Source: Candidatus Omnitrophota bacterium
GTDB lineage: Bacteria > Omnitrophota > Gorgyraeia > Velamenicoccales > JABMQK01
Direction: 5' to 3'
Length of the DNA: 7,308 nucleotides
Assembly (NCBI GenBank): GCA_028712915.1
Contig: JAQTPJ010000038.1
Coordinates: forward strand, 1-7,308
Below the pieces are notes generated by a model. The model was given only the letters and a program-made list of their open reading frames with translations, searched no databases and had not been told where the DNA came from. Position 1 is the stretch's first letter, and the number at the start of each line of letters is the position of its first letter. Positions 1-5,187 of this stretch are shown in pieces. The translations under genes and the position numbers were made by a program.

Positions 1-1
1 T

Positions 2-370
2 AACGCCCTTAAATTTACCGAAAAAGGCGGCATTACCATTTCCACGGGCAGGAGGGATAATTTTATTCAGGTTACAGTTAAAGATACTGGGCCGGGTATC
101 AGAAAAGAAGATATGTCTAAGCTGTTCCAACAATTCACGCAATTACAGAGAAAAGTGGGCGGAACGGGTTTGGGGTTATCGATTTGTAAGCAAATAGTAG
201 AAGCGCACAAGGGAAAAATCTGGGCAGAATCGGAATTCGGCAAGGGCACGGTTTTTTATTTTACCATTCCTATAAGGAGAAAGAGGATCGGGGAAATTCT
301 TATTGAAGAAGGCAAAATTAGCAATGAGGACGTAGAAAGGGCCCTGGAAAAACAAAAAAATACCGAATGA
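2..370 (+). CDS. Sensor histidine kinase, C-terminal part (5' truncated)
   Basis: This is the ATP-binding (HATPase_c) half of a two-component sensor kinase; the sensory and dimerisation/His regions lie upstream of the window. In the 122 residues present I see an N-box remnant (NALKFT, 1-6), the G1 box DTGPG (28-32), an F-box-like segment LFQQF (41-45) and the G2 box GTGLGLS (54-60), then the terminal strand ending FTIP. It should autophosphorylate a histidine and pass the phosphate to a receiver, most likely the one encoded 64 nt downstream. The ORF does not stop at the end of the HATPase fold: residues 95-118 form an extra tail (R95, G97, G104, L115, Q118) resembling one half of the MshEN/GspE N-terminal c-di-GMP-binding motif. 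The kinase call is certain; the meaning of the tail is inference. Confidence 0.93.
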   Translation, partial: NALKFTEKGGITISTGRRDNFIQVTVKDTGPGIRKEDMSKLFQQFTQLQRKVGGTGLGLSICKQIVEAHKGKIWAESEFGKGTVFYFTIPIRRKRIGEILIEEGKISNEDVERALEKQKNTE

Positions 371-422
371 TTTCTATTTGACGCCTGAACATATAGGATT
401 GTTCGGCGCGCGCTTACTGCGC

Positions 423-429
423 AAGGAGG
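423..429 (+). promoter_or_regulatory. Shine-Dalgarno deciding the response-regulator start
   Basis: A full AAGGAGG lies 5 nt before the ATG at 435. It favours that ATG over the open in-frame extension that reaches back to 378. A short GCGC/GCGC hairpin (408-411 with 419-422) sits directly in front of it. Confidence 0.8.
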
Positions 430-434
430 TTTTT

Positions 435-803
435 ATGGCGAAAAGAATCCTTGTTGTCGATGATGAGCCGGATATGCTTGATTTAGCAACGGTTAGATTA
501 AAAAAATTAGGATATAAGATTATTGAGGCGGTTGATGCTGAAGAAGCGCTCGCCATTCTGCAAAAGGATACCCCTGATTTAATATTATTGGATTTGCTTT
601 TGCCTAAAATGCAGGGGGATGAACTTTGTAAAAAGTTGAAATCCGATGATAAATTTAAAAATATCCCCGTTATTTTATTTACCGCCAGCGCCATCCGCAC
701 CAGCCTTCCTGAAAAGATAAAAGAAATTGGCGCTGATGACTGCATAATGAAACCTTTTGAGCCGGAAGAATTATTAGGAAAGGTAAAGAAATTTATAGGA
801 TAG
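435..803 (+). CDS. Single-domain response regulator (CheY-like receiver)
   Basis: A 122-residue stand-alone receiver with no output domain. All signature residues are visible: acidic pair D9/D10, phosphoacceptor D53 at the end of the hydrophobic strand LILLD, switch T83, and K106 followed by P107 in the KPF motif. The ATG at 435 fits the strong SD, and the product begins right at the first beta-strand (KRILVVDD). The gene follows the histidine kinase by 64 nt and ends before a terminator, so kinase and receiver probably form one transcription unit and a phosphotransfer pair. With no DNA-binding domain it should act by protein contact, as CheY and Spo0F do. Whether it controls the pilin-like gene downstream is unknown, since that gene has its own promoter. 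Confidence 0.95.
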   Translation: MAKRILVVDDEPDMLDLATVRLKKLGYKIIEAVDAEEALAILQKDTPDLILLDLLLPKMQGDELCKKLKSDDKFKNIPVILFTASAIRTSLPEKIKEIGADDCIMKPFEPEELLGKVKKFIG

Positions 804-848
804 CGGCTGGTGTAAAAGATATAACCGGGCTATAGGATGTAAAATTTT

Positions 849-884
849 AAGGCTATTGATTGGATACGGTCAATAGCTTTTTTT
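849..884 (+). terminator. Rho-independent terminator after the kinase/regulator unit
   Basis: GCTATTGA (852-859) pairs with TCAATAGC (870-877), extended by AAG/TTT, including one G-T pair, to an 11-bp stem with a 10-nt loop. It is followed by a T run at 878-884. It lies 45 nt after the response-regulator stop codon and separates that unit from the pilin-like gene. Confidence 0.85.
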
Positions 885-888
885 CTAG

Positions 889-898
889 CTGTATACAG
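889..898. promoter_or_regulatory. Perfect 10-bp palindrome upstream of the pilin promoter
   Basis: CTGTATACAG is a perfect inverted repeat about 40 bp upstream of the -35 box of the pilin-like gene. It could be an operator half-site pair for a dimeric regulator. The half-site is short and the sequence may be chance. Confidence 0.2.
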
Positions 899-937
899 AG
901 AGTTTTTCTGCCATGCCATATTTTTGCTATAAATTAC

Positions 938-966
938 TTGGAAGGTTATAAAAAACAAGATATAAT
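938..966 (+). promoter_or_regulatory. Sigma70-type promoter of the pilin-like gene
   Basis: TTGGAA (938-943, 4 of 6 consensus bases), a 17-nt spacer, and a perfect TATAAT (961-966). Transcription should begin near 973, leaving a leader of about 25-75 nt depending on which start codon is used. It lies between the terminator at 849-884 and the pilin-like gene, as expected for a separate unit. Confidence 0.65.
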
Positions 967-1015
967 CATATCCAATAAATTATAGAAACAAAGGTTTGTG
1001 TGCGGTAGAAATATT

Positions 1016-1489
1016 ATGCGTGGAAAAATAAATAGTATCGTTAAGAATATGGATAAAGAAAACATAAAAGGCTTTACGCTAATTGAATTGGTTATGGTTA
1101 TTGTTATCCTCGGCATTTTAGCAGCCGTCGCTCTGCCGAAATATTTTGATTTGCAGGCGCCGGCCAAGGAAGCCGTAGAAGACAATGTCGTCGCGGCAGT
1201 AAGGACCGGTATTGCCAATTATTATGTTAATGAGTGCGTTGTTTCCAGCGGCGCTTATCCAACAGCCTTAGATAGCGCTGCCAATGGCAATTGCGCGGCT
1301 GGCAACGCTTGCTTTGATATAGTGCTGGCGCAGGGAGGCGTAACTTCTGATTGGTCAAAAAGAGGCAATACTTACACCGGCCCCAACGGGGGGATTTATG
1401 TATATAGCAGTTCAGGTGGTTCATTTAATAAAAGGGAATTGTCTGTTGTTCCGGTTCCTGTTCCGATTGATTTAATCGAATCGAGATAA
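1016..1489 (+). CDS. Type IV pilin-like protein (class III prepilin)
   Basis: The N-terminus carries the prepilin peptidase site: ...IKG/FTLIELVMVIVILGILAAVALPKY. Cleavage after G19 would leave mature F1 with the conserved E5 and a hydrophobic alpha-helix of about 20 residues. The mature protein is about 138 residues, a usual size for major pilins and type II secretion pseudopilins. Three cysteines in the globular part could form a disulfide. The C-terminus is Pro-Val-rich (VPVPVP). The start is uncertain: GTG 998, ATG 1016 and ATG 1049 are all in frame and none has a convincing SD. ATG 1049 gives a classical 8-residue leader (MDKENIKG), ATG 1016 a 19-residue one. The product would be processed by PilD-type peptidase and assembled into a pilus or pseudopilus. 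No assembly genes are in the window, so it is an orphan pilin locus. MshA-like major pilin and GspG-like pseudopilin are both possible. Confidence 0.88.
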   Translation: MRGKINSIVKNMDKENIKGFTLIELVMVIVILGILAAVALPKYFDLQAPAKEAVEDNVVAAVRTGIANYYVNECVVSSGAYPTALDSAANGNCAAGNACFDIVLAQGGVTSDWSKRGNTYTGPNGGIYVYSSSGGSFNKRELSVVPVPVPIDLIESR

Positions 1490-1711
1490 GAATAACAAAT
1501 CCGTAAACAATCAAACACAAAAATTAAGAATTGGTTCCCGGGTTGAAGCGGGGCCAGATTCCTGGATAGATTTATTTACAGCAGGAAAGAGGTAGTATAA
1601 AATAACCCTATTATAAAGAAGCGGTAAATGAGATCCGCATAATGAAATTTAAGGCAGCACTATAAATGATAGAGAAGAGAAAACCGGGCTCAAAATTTAA
1701 AGACTAATTTA
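1490..1711. other. Intergenic region between the pilin-like gene and efp
   Basis: I see no coding signal in these 222 nt. They hold a candidate promoter (1575-1603). There is no hairpin followed by a T run, so no intrinsic terminator for the pilin-like gene was found. Confidence 0.6.
1575..1603 (+). promoter_or_regulatory. Candidate promoter for the efp-ABC-F unit
   Basis: TTTACA (1575-1580, 5 of 6), a 17-nt spacer, and TAAAAT (1598-1603, 5 of 6). It would give a leader of about 100 nt before the efp ATG. The region is AT-rich, so a chance match is possible. Confidence 0.45.
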
Positions 1712-2296
1712 ATGATTGGCGCGAATGAATTAAAACGCAATGCAATAATCATGGTTAACGGCCAGCCGTATCAGGTGCTGGAGGTATTTTTTGCCACGCC
1801 GTCTGCGCGTGGAGCGTCGACTATGGTGCGCACTAAAATCAGGCATCTATTGAACGCAACGGTCCAAGATAAAACCTTCAAAACTTCGGAGAAGTTTGAT
1901 GAAGCCGATATAGAGATAGTTTTAGCCAGTTTTCTCTATAAAGAAGGCCAGGATTACTATTTTATGGACCAGACAACGTTTGAGATAGCGGCAATCCCGG
2001 ATTCACTGGTCGGAGAATCAGCCGGGTTTTTGCGTGAACAGCTGGAAGTCAAGATAACGAAATATAACAGTTCCCCTGTTTCGCTGGAGTTGCCGCTTTA
2101 TGTCAATTTGAAAGTCGTTGAGGCCGAGCCCGGCAACCAGCATGCCGGCAGCGCCGGGGCAGGGACCAAGAGCGCGGTGCTTGAAACCGGCCGTGCAATA
2201 CGCGTGCCTACTCATATTTCTGCGGGCGAGATTGTGCGAGTCAATACTGAGACCGGCGAATTCATCGGCAGGGCGCAGGGAGAAAAACAGCTTTGA
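1712..2296 (+). CDS. efp: Elongation factor P family protein, YeiP/EfpL-type tip
   Basis: A 194-residue, three-domain EF-P: KOW-like domain I (about 1-65), OB domain II (about 66-125) and OB domain III (about 130-190, with the family motif ELPLYVNLKVVEAEPG and a TGEFIGRA end). EF-P occupies the ribosome next to the P-site tRNA and speeds peptide bond formation at proline runs. Canonical E. coli EF-P carries a beta-lysylated K34 at the domain I tip. Here the tip is TPSARGAS with R33, aligning with the SPTARGA tip of E. coli YeiP (EfpL), so the lysine-modification route by EpmA/EpmB is not expected. The start at 1712 fits the family N-terminus (MIGANELKRN) although no good SD precedes it. It is probably cotranscribed with the ABC-F gene 28 nt downstream. 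The symbol is given at family level; efpL/yeiP would be the narrower reading. Confidence 0.92.
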   Translation: MIGANELKRNAIIMVNGQPYQVLEVFFATPSARGASTMVRTKIRHLLNATVQDKTFKTSEKFDEADIEIVLASFLYKEGQDYYFMDQTTFEIAAIPDSLVGESAGFLREQLEVKITKYNSSPVSLELPLYVNLKVVEAEPGNQHAGSAGAGTKSAVLETGRAIRVPTHISAGEIVRVNTETGEFIGRAQGEKQL

Positions 2297-2324
2297 AACG
2301 AGCGGACGCCGGCAAAAAACAGTC

Positions 2325-4256
2325 GTGATTAATATAAATAATCTTTCCAAAAGTTACGCGGGCAATGTCTTATTCGATAATTTCTCCCTGGCTATCAATC
2401 CCCGGGAAAAAATCGGGCTTGTGGGGCCTAACGGCGCGGGCAAATCCACGCTTTTTCAGATAATCCTCGGCAAAGCAGAGCCTTCCTCCGGAGTTGTGCG
2501 GATTAATAAAGGCGTATCCATTGGCTATCTGCCTCAGGAATCAAGTTTTAGCTCCGGCCGCACAGTCTTATCCGAATTAACCGAAGGCTACGAGGTAATC
2601 GTTAATCTCAAAAAAGAAAAAGAGGAAATGGAGTCTAAAAACGAAGCCGCTTCAGCGCGCTACGGCGACATAATGCACGAATTAGAGAGCCTGGATTATT
2701 TCGGGCTGGAGCATAAAGCCAAAAAGATTTTATCGGGGCTGGGTTTTAAGGAGCGAGATTTCAACCGGCCCATTCGGGAATTGAGCGGCGGCTGGCAGAT
2801 GCGCACGCTATTGGCAAAGCACTTGGTTTTTAATTATGACCTCCTGCTTTTGGATGAACCTACCAACTATTTGGACTTGAATGCCGCCCTGTGGCTTAAA
2901 GATTATCTGGCGGGATTCTCAGGGGCATTCATTATGATATCCCACGACAAGGCTTTTCTCGACGAAGTGGTCAATTACACATTAATCCTGGAAAATAGTT
3001 CTGTATTTAAAGTCGAGGGTAATTATGAACACTACGAAAGGATAAAACAGGACAGGCGCGTATTTCTTGTCAAACAGTTTAAGGAGCAGGAAAAAAAGCG
3101 CAAGCAGCTTGAGGTGTTTATTTCGCGTTTTCACGCCCAGCCCAATAAAGCCTCGTCAGTGCGCGCCAAACGCACGGCGCTGGAGAGGATGGGCAATATT
3201 GTCGTTCCGCCCGATACGCGCGAAAGCATCAGGGAGTTTAATTTTCCCAAGACGCGCAGGAGCGGCTACAGGGTGGCCAGCCTGAAAAATATATCCAAGT
3301 CTTACGCTGACACGCAGGTCTACAAAGATTTTGATTTTGAGATAACACAGGGCGAAAAAGCAGTTTTAGCCGGAGAAAATGGCGCGGGCAAGTCTACGCT
3401 TTTAAAGATATTGGCAGGGGTTATACCTATTGATTCCGGAGAACGCAGCCTGGGCCATAATGTGGATATCGGTTATTTTTCGCAGACGCGTATGGATGTG
3501 CTCAATCCCGGGAATACGGTTTTAGACGAGGCATATACTGCCGCAGCCGGCAATATGCCGCAGGAATCGATCAGGACCATTTTAGGGGCGTTTTTATTTA
3601 CCGGCGATGACGCGGATAAAAAAGTGAGCATCCTTTCCGGTGGAGAAAAAAGCCGTTTGATATTGGCTAAGCTTTTGATTAATCCGCCGAACTTTCTCTT
3701 GCTCGACGAACCCACTACGCATCTTGATGTCGACGCTGTGGAGGCCTTGGTAAGGGCGCTTAAGGAATATAACGGCACATTTGTCTGCATAAGCCACGAC
3801 ATATACTTTGTGCGCTCCGTGGCTAACGCGGAATTCGAGGTAAAAGAGGGAAATGTCAGAAAGTTCCCCGGGAGTTTTGATTATTACCTTGAGAAAAGAA
3901 AGAGCGGGGATTATATACCGGACGCGAAACTTAAGGCAAAAGCGGCTGCTCAGGTAAAAGACAAAACAGGCGGCGCTTCGGAAAATAAGGCCGCGGCCTT
4001 AAAAGAAGAGGAGAAAAGGCGCAAGGCCCACAATGCCGGCATCGAAGCGCAGATAAAGAAACTCGGGGAAGAAAGAGAAAAGCTTAATTTAGAGCATTAT
4101 TCCAAATCCCGCGCCGTGGCTACCCCGCGCAGTTACCGCGATAACCAGATGCTGGAAGAATATATATTCCGCATCCAGGAAATAGAAAAGCGCATCTCTG
4201 AGATCAACGCGGAAATCAAGCAGTTCAGGAAACAGAAGCATAAAATAGCCGTTTAA
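2325..4256 (+). CDS. ABC-F family ribosomal ATPase (YheS/YdiF/Uup-like)
   Basis: A 643-residue soluble protein with two ABC domains in tandem and no membrane segment, the ABC-F layout. ABC1: Walker A GPNGAGKST (34-42), signature LSGGW (153-157), Walker B LLLLDEPT (173-180, catalytic E178), H-loop SHD. Between domains is a charged P-site-tRNA-interaction linker (about 235-320) with the FISRFHAQPNKAS...ALERM pattern typical of YheS/YdiF-like members. ABC2: Walker A GENGAGKST (350-358), signature LSGGE (437-441), Walker B with D461/E462, H-loop SHD. A basic coiled-coil C-terminal domain follows (about 535-643). Both catalytic glutamates are intact, so it should be active. Family members bind the ribosomal E site and act on stalled or antibiotic-bound ribosomes. 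GTG 2325 is chosen because it gives the family N-terminus (M-INI-NNLSKSY). The open frame continues upstream into efp, and no SD is seen, suggesting coupling to efp translation. Confidence 0.93.
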   Translation: MININNLSKSYAGNVLFDNFSLAINPREKIGLVGPNGAGKSTLFQIILGKAEPSSGVVRINKGVSIGYLPQESSFSSGRTVLSELTEGYEVIVNLKKEKEEMESKNEAASARYGDIMHELESLDYFGLEHKAKKILSGLGFKERDFNRPIRELSGGWQMRTLLAKHLVFNYDLLLLDEPTNYLDLNAALWLKDYLAGFSGAFIMISHDKAFLDEVVNYTLILENSSVFKVEGNYEHYERIKQDRRVFLVKQFKEQEKKRKQLEVFISRFHAQPNKASSVRAKRTALERMGNIVVPPDTRESIREFNFPKTRRSGYRVASLKNISKSYADTQVYKDFDFEITQGEKAVLAGENGAGKSTLLKILAGVIPIDSGERSLGHNVDIGYFSQTRMDVLNPGNTVLDEAYTAAAGNMPQESIRTILGAFLFTGDDADKKVSILSGGEKSRLILAKLLINPPNFLLLDEPTTHLDVDAVEALVRALKEYNGTFVCISHDIYFVRSVANAEFEVKEGNVRKFPGSFDYYLEKRKSGDYIPDAKLKAKAAAQVKDKTGGASENKAAALKEEEKRRKAHNAGIEAQIKKLGEEREKLNLEHYSKSRAVATPRSYRDNQMLEEYIFRIQEIEKRISEINAEIKQFRKQKHKIAV

Positions 4257-4293
4257 ATCCCGCGGCAATAGCCTTTCTGAGCCCAGAATTTCC

Positions 4294-4322
4294 TTGATAA
4301 TCGCCATATCCCGCCTTATAAT
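4294..4322 (+). promoter_or_regulatory. Strong sigma70-type promoter ahead of the GIY-YIG gene
   Basis: TTGATA (4294-4299, 5 of 6), a 17-nt spacer, and a perfect TATAAT (4317-4322). Transcription would start near 4329, about 60 nt before the ATG at 4390. This is among the best promoter matches in the window and suggests the nuclease gene is not simply read through from the ABC-F gene. Confidence 0.6.
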
Positions 4323-4389
4323 ACATACCTGTAACAGCAAAAGGTTTTCTCTTAACGTATACAAAAGATACCTCACCTTTTCCAATCCA

Positions 4390-4635
4390 ATGCCCTGGCG
4401 CGTTTACATAATCGAATGTAATGACGGCAAACTCTACACGGGAATCACTAATAACCTTAAACGCAGGATAAAAGAACATAACAGCGGCAACGGCTGCAGG
4501 TTTACAAAGTATAGGGCCCCGGTAAAATTAGTGCGCAGCGAAAAAGCGCTCAATAGGTCCCGCGCCTTAAAAAGAGAAGCCCAGATTAAGCGCCTGACGA
4601 GAAAAGATAAGGATAAATTGATAGGCGGGAAATAA
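4390..4635 (+). CDS. UPF0213 family GIY-YIG endonuclease-like protein
   Basis: An 81-residue single-domain protein that is almost only the GIY-YIG fold. The first strand VYIIE holds Y6, the second motif LYTGIT holds Y16, and then comes the family helix NLKRRIKEHNSG (R26, H30, N31). The catalytic acidic residue should be E63 in KREAQIK, followed by the family end IKRLTR. All expected catalytic positions are present. Relatives such as E. coli YhbQ are small metal-dependent DNA nucleases of poorly defined role. The ATG at 4390 gives the normal family start (MPWRVYII); the in-frame extension back to a TTG at 4294 overlaps the promoter and is not used. No SD precedes the ATG. The last 48 nt of the gene recur at 6083-6130, so this copy is one end of a direct repeat. 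Confidence 0.9.
   Translation: MPWRVYIIECNDGKLYTGITNNLKRRIKEHNSGNGCRFTKYRAPVKLVRSEKALNRSRALKREAQIKRLTRKDKDKLIGGK
4588..4635 (+). repeat. Direct repeat copy 1 (GIY-YIG 3' end)
   Basis: The final 48 nt of the GIY-YIG gene, stop codon included, match 6083-6130 at 44 of 48 positions in the same orientation. Similarity ends just after the stop codon and at the aag codon at 4588. The copies are 1,495 bp apart and enclose the small membrane protein gene and dinD. Confidence 0.85.
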
Positions 4636-4727
4636 TTGGCAAGGATTGAAAAGGGCTTTGAAGCGGGCGTCGGGGAATAGCAGGGTCCCTAAAGGACATT
4701 GATAGTTGTTTGGGCAAGTAGAATGCT

Positions 4728-4734
4728 AAAGGAG
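4728..4734 (+). promoter_or_regulatory. Shine-Dalgarno of the small membrane protein
   Basis: AAAGGAG ends 7 nt before the ATG at 4742, an optimal arrangement that supports translation of this short ORF. Confidence 0.75.
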
Positions 4735-4741
4735 AAATAAG

Positions 4742-4969
4742 ATGACTAAACTCCAGAAATGGTTTTTAATCACGGCTTTATGGGCAGTTATTTTAGCTTT
4801 GATTTTTGTTTTCTATTGGGTTCAGATAAGGCCCGCGAGTATTAGGCAATTCTGCACTAAGGAAGCCGCTAAGGCCTGCGCGGAAATTAAGTCCAGCGTC
4901 TCTAGTATGCTTGAGGTTAACCGGGCAGTATATTCGGATTGTTTAAGTAAGCATGGAATAGAAAAATAG
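4742..4969 (+). CDS. Small one-TM protein with RPxxIR...C...YxxCL motif, function unknown
   Basis: 75 residues: a short basic N-terminus, one hydrophobic helix (about 7-27, WFLITALWAVILALIFVFYWV without charges), then a soluble tail of about 45 residues. The tail holds three cysteines (C38, C46, C67) and the spaced pattern RPASIRQFC...YSDCLSKHGI. I recall similarly built short proteins (TM, then RPxxIRxxC, then YxxCLxxxG) as recurrent hypotheticals in uncultivated bacterial phyla, but I cannot name a described family. The helix could be an uncleaved anchor with the cysteine tail outside the cytoplasm, where C38 or C46 and C67 might form a disulfide. A perfect SD and normal codon use support that it is expressed. 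It lies between the two GIY-YIG repeat copies. Confidence 0.72.
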   Translation: MTKLQKWFLITALWAVILALIFVFYWVQIRPASIRQFCTKEAAKACAEIKSSVSSMLEVNRAVYSDCLSKHGIEK

Positions 4970-5187
4970 CTGATTTCGAAAGAATAGGCTACTAAGGGTA
5001 TTGAAGGAAGAATGAACCGTCGCATCTGGAACCGCTCAACTGGTAAAAAGAGGGAAATGGGAGGGGCGGGGAAGAAAACGAGTAACGGGCTCGATTAATC
5101 CCGTTTAAGGGACCAAGCTGAATCGGATGGAGAAATCCGAAAGAATCTCGCAAGAGTGGGATTCGGGGTTTGAGAGGAAGAATTTCT
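4970..5187. other. Spacer between the small membrane gene and dinD, hairpin-rich
   Basis: These 218 nt hold no convincing gene. From 5084 to 5165 there are three consecutive inverted repeats: AACGGG/CCCGTT (5084-5089 with 5100-5105), CGGAT/ATCCG flanking a 6-nt loop, and GAATC/GATTC enclosing CTC-GCAA-GAG, a GNRA-type tetraloop. None is followed by a T run, so they are not terminators. They may be a structured 5' leader of dinD or the remnant of an inserted element. I do not recognise an RNA family. No CTGT-N8-ACAG LexA box is visible. Confidence 0.4.
5173..5178 (+). promoter_or_regulatory. Shine-Dalgarno deciding the dinD start
   Basis: AGAGGA lies 9 nt before the ATG at 5188 and favours it over the upstream in-frame TTG at 5170, which has no SD. 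Confidence 0.6.

Noticed and set aside
374..745. Long minus-strand ORF opposite the response regulator
   Set aside because: It is the antisense shadow of a receiver gene whose every signature residue is present; it has no SD and no recognisable product.
1442..1486. VPVPVP tail of the pilin-like protein as an EfpL target
   Set aside because: It contains no consecutive prolines, so a proline stall relieved by EF-P is not expected from the sequence.
2118..2324. N-terminal extension of the ABC-F frame back into efp
   Set aside because: The extra residues have no ABC-F counterpart and lie over conserved EF-P domain III; GTG 2325 gives the family N-terminus.
4225..4479. Minus-strand ORF of 84 codons across the ABC-F/GIY-YIG gap
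   Set aside because: It overlaps the end of ABC-F and the conserved first part of the GIY-YIG gene, has no recognisable domain, and runs against the good + strand promoter at 4294-4322.
5012..5098. A 28-codon + strand ORF (MNRRIWNRSTGKK...) after GGAAG
   Set aside because: The SD-like GGAAG is almost touching the ATG, the product is a short Lys/Gly-rich peptide with no recognisable feature, and it ends inside the first hairpin of the dinD leader.
4970..5187. LexA/SOS box ahead of dinD
   Set aside because: No CTGT-N8-ACAG-like inverted repeat was found; the only CTGT...ACAG palindrome in the window (889-898) has a 2-nt gap and is far away.
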